This document shows positions 36,400-44,443 of a stretch of 64,000 nucleotides of DNA, in pieces. Positions within the stretch are counted from its first letter, which is position 1; every line of letters starts with the position of its first letter. The translations under genes and the position numbers were made by a program. A model generated the notes under the pieces. The model ran no database searches. It saw nothing but the letters and a program-made list of their open reading frames with translations, and was not told where the DNA came from. The DNA is from Streptomyces sp. NBC_00287 (GTDB taxonomy: Bacteria > Actinomycetota > Actinomycetes > Streptomycetales > Streptomycetaceae). The stretch is from assembly GCF_036173105.1 (NCBI RefSeq), contig NZ_CP108053.1, positions 6,386,001 through 6,450,000 on the forward strand. Direction: 5' to 3'.

Positions 36400-37802
36400 G
36401 AAGGCTCTTCGGCTCGGTCCGGTCGCGGGCCACGCTCGGCGCCACCCTCGTCGTCGCGGTGGCCCTGCTGGCGGCGGGCGCCGCCGTCCTGCTGTCCCTG
36501 CGGTCCAATCTGATGGACCAGGCGGGGACCAGGGCGGAGCGCACGGCGCGGAACATCGCCGCCCAGCTCGCCTCCGGACAGGCGTACAACGACCTGGACC
36601 TGGACGACGAGACGCCGATCCAGGTCGTCGACGCGAGCGGCACCCTGGTCGCGGCCGGCGATGATCTGGAGCGGATCAGCGGGACGGGGACGGACGAGGT
36701 CACCCCCCGGCCGGGGGCCGACCCCACCACCGGTGGCGACGACGAAGACGACGATGACGACGTCTCCCTCGAACCCGGCGAGATCGCCGAGGAGGCCGAC
36801 TTCACCGACGGCTCGGCGACCATCGACGGCACGCCCGAGGACTACCGGTTCGCCGCGGTCCAGGTCGACGCCGGTGACCGGGGTCAGTTCACTGTCACCG
36901 CCGGTGGCTCCCTGGACGCCGAGCAGAGCGCGGTGAACACCGCGACCACCGCCATGCTGGTCGGCTTCCCGCTGCTGCTCGGTGTCGTCGCGGCCGTGAC
37001 CTGGCTGGTCACCCGGCGGGCCCTGCGCCCGGTGGAGGGCATCCGGCGGGAGATGGCCGAGATCACCGCCTCCGAGGATCTGTCGCGGCGGGTGCCGGAG
37101 CCGGGCACGCACGACGAGGTCGCCCGGCTGGCCCGGACCACCAACGAGACCCTCTCCGCCCTGGAGACCTCCGTCGAACGCCAGCGCCGCTTCGTCGCCG
37201 ACGCCTCCCACGAACTGCGCAGCCCGATCGCCTCCCTGCGCACCCAGCTCGAAGTGGCCGCCGCCCACCCGGAGTTCCTGGACCTGGACGGGGCGGTCGA
37301 GGACACCGTACGGCTACAACATCTCGCCGCCGACCTGCTGTTGCTCGCCCGACTCGACGCGGGGGAGCGGCCCACCGACGCACGGGTGGATCTCGCCGCG
37401 CTGGCCGAGGAGGAGGCCGAAGGGAGGGCCGGGGTGACGGTGTCGGCGGACCGGCCGGTGGAAGTGGCCGGATCCCGGGGGCAATTGGGACGAGTGCTCG
37501 CCAATCTGCTGAACAACGCCGGCCGGCACGCCCGTTCCGCGATCACCGTGACCGTCCGCGGAGAAGGGGACCGGGCCGTCGTCCAGGTCGCCGACGACGG
37601 GGACGGCGTGGCCGAGGCCGACCGGGAGCGGATCTTCGAGCGATTCGTACGGCTGGACGAGGCCCGCAGTCGTGACGACGGCGGTGCCGGTCTCGGCCTC
37701 GCCATCGCCCGCGACGTCGCCGAGCGCCACGGCGGCACACTCACGGTGCGCGAAGCGCCGACAGGCGGAGCTCTTTTCGAGCTCCGCCTGCCTATCGCCT
37801 AA
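36396..37802 (+). CDS. Membrane sensor histidine kinase, HAMP type
   Basis: A 468-residue kinase. An N-terminal membrane helix (about 13-35), an outside sensor region of about 150 residues with an acidic stretch GGDDEDDDDDV, and a second helix near residues 188-208 are followed by HAMP, the phospho-acceptor His in RFVADASHELRSPIA, and ATPase boxes NLLNNAGRHA, DDGDGVAEADRERIFERF and GAGLGLAIARDVAERHGG. The acidic outside loop could sense metal ions or cationic compounds (inference). The last 13 codons contain a terminator-like hairpin. Confidence 0.94.
   Translation: MRRLFGSVRSRATLGATLVVAVALLAAGAAVLLSLRSNLMDQAGTRAERTARNIAAQLASGQAYNDLDLDDETPIQVVDASGTLVAAGDDLERISGTGTDEVTPRPGADPTTGGDDEDDDDDVSLEPGEIAEEADFTDGSATIDGTPEDYRFAAVQVDAGDRGQFTVTAGGSLDAEQSAVNTATTAMLVGFPLLLGVVAAVTWLVTRRALRPVEGIRREMAEITASEDLSRRVPEPGTHDEVARLARTTNETLSALETSVERQRRFVADASHELRSPIASLRTQLEVAAAHPEFLDLDGAVEDTVRLQHLAADLLLLARLDAGERPTDARVDLAALAEEEAEGRAGVTVSADRPVEVAGSRGQLGRVLANLLNNAGRHARSAITVTVRGEGDRAVVQVADDGDGVAEADRERIFERFVRLDEARSRDDGGAGLGLAIARDVAERHGGTLTVREAPTGGALFELRLPIA
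37762..37790. terminator. Hairpin inside the 3' end of the kinase gene
   Basis: CAGGCGGAGCTC (37762-37773) pairs perfectly with 37779-37790 over a TTTTC loop, a 12-bp stem lying within the final kinase codons. The convergent MarR gene ends at 37818, so it can serve both directions. Confidence 0.7.
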
Positions 37803-37817
37803 GAGCCCAAGAGGAGG

Positions 37818-38294
37818 TCAGGGGCGGCCGCGCTGTCCGCGCAGATGCTCTGCGATCGGCTTCAGCGCCTTGCTGAGCTCGGTGAGTGCCTCGGGGGAGA
37901 GCAGGTCGATGAAGTGCCTGCGCACGGACGCCACATGGTGTGGCGAGACCTTCTTCATCGTCTCCATGCCGTGCTCGGTGAGGACGGCGTAGAGCCCACG
38001 GCGGTCGGACTCGCAGTTCTCGCGGCGGACCAGGTTCGCGTTCTCCATGCGCGTGATCTGGTGGGAGAGGCGGCTCTTGGACTGCAGGGTGGCCGACGCG
38101 AGGTCGCTCATCCGCATCCGTACGTCCTCCGACTCGGAGAGGTTCACCAGGATCTCGTAGTCGTTCATTGTCAGGCCGAACGGCTGCAGGTCCTTTTCGA
38201 GCTGGTACGTCAACAGCCTGTTGACCTCCAGGTGGGTGCGCCAGGCGCACTGCTCCGCATCGGTCAGCCAGCGCGTGGCCGTCTCGGTCTCCAT
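37818..38294 (-). CDS. MarR-family transcriptional regulator
   Basis: A 158-residue winged-helix regulator. Conserved pieces are LTMNDYEILVNLSESEDVRMRMSDLA (in two parts), LSHQITRMENANLVRRENCESDRRGLYAVLTEHG and a C-terminal dimerisation helix. The recognition helix is SKSRLSHQITRME. MarR proteins usually repress nearby genes and respond to small phenolic or acyl ligands; the target is not evident. An AT-rich stretch with TAGACT directly upstream (minus strand) may be its -10. Confidence 0.92.
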   Translation of the reverse strand: METETATRWLTDAEQCAWRTHLEVNRLLTYQLEKDLQPFGLTMNDYEILVNLSESEDVRMRMSDLASATLQSKSRLSHQITRMENANLVRRENCESDRRGLYAVLTEHGMETMKKVSPHHVASVRRHFIDLLSPEALTELSKALKPIAEHLRGQRGRP

Positions 38295-38389
38295 AAATGA
38301 AGTCTACCTAAAATGTTGAAAAGCGAACTAGTGAGGGCGGTGTGACAGTGCGCACGCGTTCGAAGTCGTCACACTCCGCAGACTACCGC

Positions 38390-39184
38390 TCACAGCCCGA
38401 AGCGACGCTGGAGGTCCCCCAGCTGTCCGGGAAGGCGCGGTGCGGCGCCTTGCTGTGAGCCACCTGTCGAACCACCACTTCCGGGCACCCCCGCCTGGTG
38501 CGGAATCGCCCCTGTCGCCTGCTCGGCCATGAGCGCCTCGGAGGACTGCAGGAGCACTGTGCCGGCTCCCACGAACTCGAACTGGTGCTCCTCTCCGGAG
38601 GCCCCTCCAAGGCCTGTCATTGCACGTAGACCGCCCATCAGGCCGGTCATATAGCCGTAGTCGTAGTGATGGCACGGCGAGGGACAGTCGGCCCAGCCGA
38701 CGAGCGCCTGCGGATCCACCCGGATCGGGGGTTCCATGAACACCACCGGACCGTTAGATGCGGCCACGAACTTTCCGGTTCCGACCAGCGTCAGAAAACC
38801 CGGCACGATCGACTGCTTCAGCGCGAGACTTGGCTGAAAAGCGAGCAGGTTGCCTGAGCGAATGGTCAGGTTGCCGTCTTCGAGGTCGTACGAATTCACA
38901 TCGAAGGCCCGGTCGGCGAGGAGCATCTTGCCCGAGCCCTCGGCCACGACCCAGTCGCTCGCGTGCAGAGGCGAATGGAAGGACGTACGGACGAGGCGGT
39001 CCAGTCGGCCGTGTCCGATGCCGTTGAAGTCCATCGAGCCGTAGTAGGCGATCATCTTCCCCTTCTGCAGGAACCACTGGCTCCCTTTGAGCTCGACGCA
39101 GAAGGTGTAGTTGTTGACGTTGTCGTCGGACGGCAGGGTCATCGGGTCGTGGACCACGGGACCCGCACCCGGGTAGGTGCTCAC
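38390..39184 (-). CDS. AIM24-family protein, third gene of a trio
   Basis: A 264-residue protein of the AIM24 family (jelly-roll beta repeats, named after a mitochondrial biogenesis protein; bacterial role unknown). It carries KGKMIAYYGSMDFNG, VAEGSGKMLLADRAFDVNSY, LTIRSGNLLAFQPSL and PIRVDPQALVGWADCPSP, matching the order in its two neighbours. A Gly/Gln/Ser-rich tail from about residue 220 is unique to this copy. It overlaps the middle gene by four bases. Confidence 0.87.
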   Translation of the reverse strand: MSTYPGAGPVVHDPMTLPSDDNVNNYTFCVELKGSQWFLQKGKMIAYYGSMDFNGIGHGRLDRLVRTSFHSPLHASDWVVAEGSGKMLLADRAFDVNSYDLEDGNLTIRSGNLLAFQPSLALKQSIVPGFLTLVGTGKFVAASNGPVVFMEPPIRVDPQALVGWADCPSPCHHYDYGYMTGLMGGLRAMTGLGGASGEEHQFEFVGAGTVLLQSSEALMAEQATGAIPHQAGVPGSGGSTGGSQQGAAPRLPGQLGDLQRRFGL

Positions 39185-39831
39185 AGCTTCTCCTCCGAGG
39201 CCTGGACGTACACCGCACCGCTGCCGCTGAGCTCCAGCTGGAAGGCCTCGCCGGAGCCCCGGCCCACCATGTCCCGCCAGCCGAGCGCGGTCGACAGCTT
39301 GTTGCGTACGTCGCCGTGGTGGGCGACGTAGGCCTGCGGGTCGACATGGACCGGGCGTTGGGGGGTGATGGGGATCTCCAGGACGCCGCCGTGCGCCATG
39401 ACGGCGACCGAGCCGTGTCCCTTCAGGGTCGTGGTGAACAGTCCCTGGCCGGTGACCTGGCCGCGGACCATGCCCATCACGCCGCCCTGGGAGCCCATGA
39501 ACATCGTGCCCTGCTCCAGGGTGCCCTCGAAGGCCAGCAGGCGGTCCGCCTCGACGTACAGGGTGTCGCCGGTGAGGCCGATCACCTGGACGTGGTGGCC
39601 GCCGTGCCCGAACAGGACGGTGCCGCTGCCCTCGACGGTCATCAGCGGGGTCGCCTCATTGGCCACCCGGCGTCCGATCATCGACATCAGTCCGCCCTGG
39701 CCGCCCGAGGTGTTGGGGGTGAAGGACACCTCGCCCTTGTAGGCGAGCATCGCGCCCCGCTGGCTGAACAGCCGTTGCCCGGGCAGGACGGTCGCCTCGA
39801 CCATCTTGGAGTTGATCTCACGCAAGGCCAT
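39181..39831 (-). CDS. AIM24-family protein, middle gene of a trio
   Basis: A 216-residue beta-rich protein with SQRGAMLAYKGEVSF, VEGSGTVLFGHGGHHVQVIGL, LYVEADRLLAFEGTL and VHVDPQAYVAHHGDV. These repeat the arrangement of the flanking copies. ATG at 39831 (MALREINSKMVEATVLPGQ) has GGGGGA eight bases upstream; a further ATG at 39840 has no spacer. No enzymatic residues are recognised; such proteins are thought to form oligomers at membranes (weak knowledge). Confidence 0.87.
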   Translation of the reverse strand: MALREINSKMVEATVLPGQRLFSQRGAMLAYKGEVSFTPNTSGGQGGLMSMIGRRVANEATPLMTVEGSGTVLFGHGGHHVQVIGLTGDTLYVEADRLLAFEGTLEQGTMFMGSQGGVMGMVRGQVTGQGLFTTTLKGHGSVAVMAHGGVLEIPITPQRPVHVDPQAYVAHHGDVRNKLSTALGWRDMVGRGSGEAFQLELSGSGAVYVQASEEKL

Positions 39832-39832
39832 G

Positions 39833-40465
39833 TCACACATCCCCCGCGATCGTGTTCCGCTCGCTCGGCTGTACGTAGACCAGGCCGTCGCCCTCGAACC
39901 GGATCTGGAAGGCCTCGCCGCCGCCCTCGCCCATCAGCGTGCGGAAGGTGACGCCGGACTGGAAGGACTGGCGGAGGTTGCCCTGGTGGGCGATGTACGC
40001 CCCGGGGTCGACGGTCAGCGGGTACTGCGCGCTCACCCGCAGCACGACCGCCGGGCCGTCCGAGGTGATCGCCGCCTGTCCGTGCCCTTCCACGGTCGTG
40101 GTGAACAGGCCGTTGCCCTGCGAGGCGCCGCGCAGGCCGGTGAAGGAGGTGCCGGTTCTCAGGCCCCCGTCCGTCGCGAGCAGATTGCTCGACTCCACGT
40201 ACAGCTTGTCCCCCTGGAGGCCCACGAGGTTGATTTCGGACGCCCGGTCCGCGAACCAGCAGGTCCCGTGCCCCTTGACCTCCATCACCGTCATCTGCTC
40301 GCCGGTGATGCGCCGGGTCACCATGCCGCGGATGCCCTCGCCACCCCCGCTCAGCTTCTTGAACGCCATCTGTCCGTCGTACGCGACCATCGAGCCGTTC
40401 TTCGCCTTCACGGCGTCCCCGGTCATCTCGACGGCGAGCACCTTGCTGCCTTGAACTCGGAACAT
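39833..40465 (-). CDS. AIM24-family protein, first gene of a trio
   Basis: A 210-residue member beginning MFRVQGSKVLAVEMTGDAV, with NGSMVAYDGQMAFKKL, VKGHGTCWFADRASEINLV, LYVESSNLLATDGGL and PLTVDPGAYIAHQGNL. It leads the three-gene operon (38390-40465), whose members adjoin or overlap. ATG 40465 lies in GTGGCGATG; the GTG two codons earlier is an alternative. Its promoter should lie in the 203 bases before the divergent DUF3817 gene. Confidence 0.87.
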   Translation of the reverse strand: MFRVQGSKVLAVEMTGDAVKAKNGSMVAYDGQMAFKKLSGGGEGIRGMVTRRITGEQMTVMEVKGHGTCWFADRASEINLVGLQGDKLYVESSNLLATDGGLRTGTSFTGLRGASQGNGLFTTTVEGHGQAAITSDGPAVVLRVSAQYPLTVDPGAYIAHQGNLRQSFQSGVTFRTLMGEGGGEAFQIRFEGDGLVYVQPSERNTIAGDV

Positions 40466-40668
40466 CGCCACGCAGCGAAGGTAGCGGCGAGGGGGCTGCC
40501 GCCAACAGAGCCCGTGGGTGGAGATGGACCCTGAATGTCCCCTTAGGTGCGGTGCGCGGGTGGTTCCATGGGCCCCCGGCCCGGACCACCCCCGGCCGTT
40601 TGCCACAATGGACGAACGTTTGTGCTTGCGTTCACAAACCTCGACGTCTCTCCCACCGAAGGTGACCC

Positions 40669-41016
40669 GTGGACATCAAGACCGCCACCGCCCTCCGCCG
40701 CCTCCGCCTCGTCTCCGCGCCCGAGGCGGTCTCCTTTCTGCTGCTGCTCACATGCTCGGTGCTCAAGCGCACGACGGAATTCGACGCAGTGCGGCCCATG
40801 GGGTACATCCACGGCGTCCTGTTCATCCTGTACGTGATCTTCTGGGCGGACGCCTGGAACCGTGCGAAGTGGCCGCTGAAGACCGGCGTCATCTACTTCG
40901 TGCTCGCAGTCCTGCCCACCGGCGGCTTCTTCGCCGAGCGCATGCTCAAGCGCGAGGCCGAGGATGCGGTCATCGCCTCCCGTGCCCGCCAGGAGGGCGC
41001 GGTCAAGACCTCATGA
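40669..41016 (+). CDS. DUF3817 membrane protein, copy 1
   Basis: A 115-residue integral membrane protein of the DUF3817 family: three helices, with GYIHGVLFILYVIFWADAW and WPLKTGVIYFVLAVLPTGGFFAERML characteristic. Function unknown. GTG at 40669 follows CGAAGGTGA. It overlaps the MTH1187 gene by four bases. A second member lies at 51813, on the other side of the polyketide cluster. Confidence 0.88.
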   Translation: MDIKTATALRRLRLVSAPEAVSFLLLLTCSVLKRTTEFDAVRPMGYIHGVLFILYVIFWADAWNRAKWPLKTGVIYFVLAVLPTGGFFAERMLKREAEDAVIASRARQEGAVKTS

Positions 41017-41306
41017 TCGTCGCCTTCTCCGTGACACCGCTCGGTGTCGGCGAGGACGTGGGGGAGTACGTCGCCGACGCCGTCCGTGTGGTCCGCGAGT
41101 CCGGCCTGCCGCATCGCACCGACGCGATGTTCACCTCGATCGAGGGCGAGTGGGACGAGGTCATGGACGTCGTGAAGCGCGCGGTCGCCGCCGTGGAGGC
41201 ACGCGCCCCGCGCGTGTCCCTGGTCCTCAAGGCGGACATCCGGCCCTCAGTGACGGACGGTCTCACCTCCAAGGTGGAGACGGTGGAGCGGTACCTCGCC
41301 CAGTAG
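41013..41306 (+). CDS. MTH1187-family (thiamine-binding type) protein
   Basis: A 97-residue ferredoxin-like fold protein: IVAFSVTPLGVGEDVGEYVADAVRV... then FTSIEGEWDEVMDVVKRAV and VSLVLKADIRPSV. This is the MTH1187/YkoF-like family, some members of which bind thiamine. It is translated from the ATGA overlapping the DUF3817 stop and is the last gene before the polyketide cluster. Confidence 0.9.
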   Translation: MIVAFSVTPLGVGEDVGEYVADAVRVVRESGLPHRTDAMFTSIEGEWDEVMDVVKRAVAAVEARAPRVSLVLKADIRPSVTDGLTSKVETVERYLAQ

Positions 41307-41341
41307 CGAGTTTCAAGTTCCCGTGGTGAACGGGGACTTCG

Positions 41342-41369
41342 AAGGCGCCCTCGACTACGAGGGCGCCTT
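41342..41369 (+). terminator. Terminator hairpin at the left edge of the polyketide cluster
   Basis: AAGGCGCCCTCG (41342-41353) pairs with 41358-41369 over ACTA, a 12-bp stem followed by TCGCG. It is 36 bases after the MTH1187 gene. The rest of 41307-41557 holds no gene. Confidence 0.82.
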
Positions 41370-41557
41370 TCGCGTCCTCCGGCTGTGCTCGCGCGAAGCC
41401 ATCCCGGCCTGCCCGGCGGGCAGTTCCCTCCTTTGGCCCGCACGGCTCGCGGACCCCAGGGCCCTGACCCACGATGAAGCCTCAGGGCCGAAACCCGCGT
41501 TCGCGCTGGTGGACAGGGACGGCCGCCGCTTGCTCCCGCGAAGGAAGTGTCCGAAGG

Positions 41558-42667
41558 ATGACCACTTCGCCCTACACGTCGCAGTCGGCGTTCGACGGCT
41601 CCAGGATGCGCGTCCTCCTGCTCGTCGACCTCCATGAAGGCGCGCAGCAGCAGTTCCTGGACGCGTACGAGCAGATGCGTGACCGAGTCGCCTCGGTTCC
41701 CGGTCACCTCGGCGACCAGTTGTGCCAGTCCGTGGAGAACCCCTCCCAGTGGGTGATCACGAGCGAATGGGCGACCGCCCCGCCCTACCTCGCCTGGGTG
41801 AACAGCGAAGAGCATCTCGAGACGGTCCGGCCGCTGCAGAACTGCGTCCGTGAGCTCCGCTCGATGCGGTACGGCATCGTCCGTGAAACCGGCGGCGACC
41901 GGCCCCGGACCGGCGCGCTCCAGTCGGCCGTACGGGTGGGCGACGGCGTGATCCGCCACGCCCTGACCTTCACCGTGAAGCCCGGCTCCGAGTCCAAGGT
42001 CGCCGAGATCCTCGCCGGCTACGCCCCGCCCGAGGCCCGCGTCGACGACACCACGCGGCTGCGCCGCACCACCCTGTTCATGCACGGCAACCGCGTGGTG
42101 CGCACCGTCGAGGTGGAGGGCGACCTGATGGCGGCCCTGCGCCATGTCTCCCGCCAGCCCGAGGTGCGGGCCGTCGAGGAGGCCATCAACCCGTACCTGG
42201 AGCAGGACCGCGACCTCACCGACCCCGAGTCCGCGCGGACCTTCTTCATCCGTGCCGCCATGCCGCCGGTCCACCACGTGGCGCGCGGCGGCCCGGAGCC
42301 GTCCGACATCAGGCGGCACGCCCTCTACTACCCGGCCAAAGAGGGCTGTGGGATGGCGCTGGCCCGGTATCTCGCACGACAGGACGAGGCAGCCGCGGCC
42401 GCCCCCGCCTCCCCCGTGCACCGCAGCACCGTCTTCCAGCGCGAGGACATCGTCGTCCGCCTCATCGACGTACAAGGTGATCCCGAGACCGATCCGGTCA
42501 CGGCGCTCGGCATCCACGGCCCGAGGAAGGCAGCCGTGCTGGCACGGCTGCTCGACGGCGCGACGCTCGGCGTCACCGGACGGCTCATCGGCGAACGGGA
42601 CGCCCACCGCCTCCTGGCGCACGCCGGCATGTCGCTGATCACCGACCGCAGGGCTGCGCAGTCCTGA
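41558..42667 (+). CDS. SchA/CurD-like (WhiE ORFI-type) spore pigment protein
   Basis: A 369-residue protein of the SchA/CurD family, present at the head of spore pigment clusters. The N-terminal 95 residues form an antibiotic-monooxygenase-like (ABM) domain (LLLVDLHEGAQQQFLDAYEQM, VPGHLGDQLCQSVENPSQWVITSEW in parts); a second related domain starts near residue 128 (RHALTFTVKPGSESKVAEIL). The tail has SDIRRHALYYPAKEGCGMALARYL. Its precise role in the pigment is not established; a monooxygenase role is inferred. ATG 41558 follows GAAGGAAG. A 43-base gap separates it from the cupin. Confidence 0.88.
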   Translation: MTTSPYTSQSAFDGSRMRVLLLVDLHEGAQQQFLDAYEQMRDRVASVPGHLGDQLCQSVENPSQWVITSEWATAPPYLAWVNSEEHLETVRPLQNCVRELRSMRYGIVRETGGDRPRTGALQSAVRVGDGVIRHALTFTVKPGSESKVAEILAGYAPPEARVDDTTRLRRTTLFMHGNRVVRTVEVEGDLMAALRHVSRQPEVRAVEEAINPYLEQDRDLTDPESARTFFIRAAMPPVHHVARGGPEPSDIRRHALYYPAKEGCGMALARYLARQDEAAAAAPASPVHRSTVFQREDIVVRLIDVQGDPETDPVTALGIHGPRKAAVLARLLDGATLGVTGRLIGERDAHRLLAHAGMSLITDRRAAQS

Positions 42668-42710
42668 CGGCGCAGGGCCCACCCTCACCGACCGACCTGG
42701 AGACAGAACC

Positions 42711-43175
42711 ATGGACAAGATGCGCCCGCGCGTCGTGGACGCCAACGAGATCGAGCCCAACCGCAAGCGCGGCGGTGACCTGCGCACCCTGCTCACCCCT
42801 GTCACGGTGGGCGCCACGAGCGGCTTCATGGGCCTGGCCATCATGCGGCCCGGCGAACGCATCAGCGAGCACTACCACCCGTACTCCGAGGAGTTCGTGT
42901 ACGTAGTCGAGGGTCGGCTGGAGGTCGACCTGGATGGAGAAACGTTTTCTCTCCGGGCCGACCAGGGCCTCATGATCCCCATCGACATGCGGCACCGCTT
43001 CCGCAACGTCGGTGACGAGGAGGCCCGGATGGTCTTCCACCTCAGCCCGCTCGCGCCCAAGCCGAGCCTCGGTCACGTCGACACGGAGGCCCCGGAGATC
43101 AGCGACGACCTCAAGCCGTACCCGCTGGTCCAGGAGGAGGGTGCGCAGCCGGAACGCCCAGGAGTGCTGTCATGA
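42711..43175 (+). CDS. Cupin protein of spore pigment cluster (WhiE ORFII type)
   Basis: A 154-residue small barrel. Metal-binding motif 1 is visible as EHYHPYSEEFVYVVEG (His, His, Glu) and motif 2 as MRHRFRNVGDEEARMVFHL. Such cupins in type II clusters are thought to help oxidation or cyclisation. It overlaps the KS-alpha gene by four bases, and the ATG follows GGAGACAGAACC. Confidence 0.92.
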   Translation: MDKMRPRVVDANEIEPNRKRGGDLRTLLTPVTVGATSGFMGLAIMRPGERISEHYHPYSEEFVYVVEGRLEVDLDGETFSLRADQGLMIPIDMRHRFRNVGDEEARMVFHLSPLAPKPSLGHVDTEAPEISDDLKPYPLVQEEGAQPERPGVLS

Positions 43176-44443
43176 CCCGGCGCGTGGCGGTCACCGGCGT
43201 AGGCGTGGTCGCCCCCGGCGGGATCGGAGTGCCCGCGTTCTGGGACCTCCTGTCCAACGGCCGTACGGCGACCCGAGGCATCACCCTGTTCAACCCCGAG
43301 GGCCTGCGCTCCCGGATAGCCGCCGAGTGCGACTTCGACCCCCTCGCGCACGGCCTGGACCCCGAGGCCGTCCAACGCGCCGACCGGTACATACAGTTCG
43401 CGCTCGTCGCCGCCGAGGAGGCCGTGACCGACAGCGGTGTCGACTTCGCCGCCGAGGACCCCTGGCGCGTCGCCGTGTCCCTGGGCAGCGCGGTGGGCGG
43501 CACGACCCGCTTGGAGCACGACTACGTCCTCGTCAGCGAGCGCGGCAGCCGCTGGGACGTCGACCACCACGCCGCCGAGCCCCGGCTGCACCGGGCGTTC
43601 TCGCCCAGCACGCTGGCGGCCGACGTCGCCGAACGGTTCGGCGCCCAGGGCCCGGTGCAGACCGTGTCCACCGGCTGCACCTCCGGCCTCGACGCCGTGG
43701 GCTACGCCTTCCACACCATCGAGGAGGGCCGCGCCGAGATCTGCCTCGCCGGGGCGTCCGACTCCCCGATCTCCCCGATCACCATGGCCTGCTTCGACGC
43801 CATCAAGGCCACGTCGCCCAACAACGACGACCCGGAGCACGCCTCCCGCCCCTTCGACGCCCACCGCGACGGCTTCGTCATGGGCGAGGGCGCCGCCGTC
43901 CTCGTCCTGGAGGAGCTGGAGCACGCCCGCGCGCGGGGCGCGCACATCTACTGCGAGATCGGCGGCTACGCCACCTTCGGCAACGCTTACCACATGACCG
44001 GTCTGACCAGTGAGGGCCTGGAGATGGCACGGGCCATCGACGACACCCTCGACCACGCGCGCGTGGACCCCACGGAGATCGACTACGTCAACGCGCACGG
44101 CTCCGGCACCCGTCAGAACGACCGGCACGAGACCGCCGCCGTCAAGAAGTCGCTGGGCGCCCACGCCTACGACACGCCCATGAGCTCGATCAAGTCCATG
44201 GTGGGCCACTCGCTCGGCGCGATCGGCGCGATCGAGGTGGTGGCCTGTGTACTCGCGCTGGCCCGGCAGGTGGTGCCGCCGACGGCGAACTACGAGACCC
44301 CGGACCCCGAGTGCGACCTGGACTACGTCCCGCGCACCGCACGCTCCCGCCGGCTCGACAACGTGCTCTCCGTGGGCAGCGGCTTCGGCGGGTTCCAGTC
44401 CGCGGTGCTCCTGACGGGGCCGAACGGGAGGAGACGACGGTGA
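43172..44443 (+). CDS. Type II polyketide ketosynthase alpha
   Basis: The catalytic ketosynthase of the minimal PKS (423 residues). The active-site cysteine is C169 in STGCTSGLDAVGYAF. The two histidines are in NAHGSGTRQNDRHE and SMVGHSLGAIGAIE, and the lysine of that region (SIKSM) is present. With the chain length factor and ACP it builds the poly-beta-keto chain. The cluster type suggests a C24-like spore pigment (known for whiE); chain length cannot be read from sequence alone. Starts with ATGACC, overlapping the cupin stop. Confidence 0.96.
   Translation: MTRRVAVTGVGVVAPGGIGVPAFWDLLSNGRTATRGITLFNPEGLRSRIAAECDFDPLAHGLDPEAVQRADRYIQFALVAAEEAVTDSGVDFAAEDPWRVAVSLGSAVGGTTRLEHDYVLVSERGSRWDVDHHAAEPRLHRAFSPSTLAADVAERFGAQGPVQTVSTGCTSGLDAVGYAFHTIEEGRAEICLAGASDSPISPITMACFDAIKATSPNNDDPEHASRPFDAHRDGFVMGEGAAVLVLEELEHARARGAHIYCEIGGYATFGNAYHMTGLTSEGLEMARAIDDTLDHARVDPTEIDYVNAHGSGTRQNDRHETAAVKKSLGAHAYDTPMSSIKSMVGHSLGAIGAIEVVACVLALARQVVPPTANYETPDPECDLDYVPRTARSRRLDNVLSVGSGFGGFQSAVLLTGPNGRRRR

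Noticed and set aside
38340..38374. GTGTGAC/GTCACAC inverted repeat between the AIM24 operon and MarR
   Set aside because: Seven-base arms 21 bases apart; neither a convincing terminator nor a clear operator.
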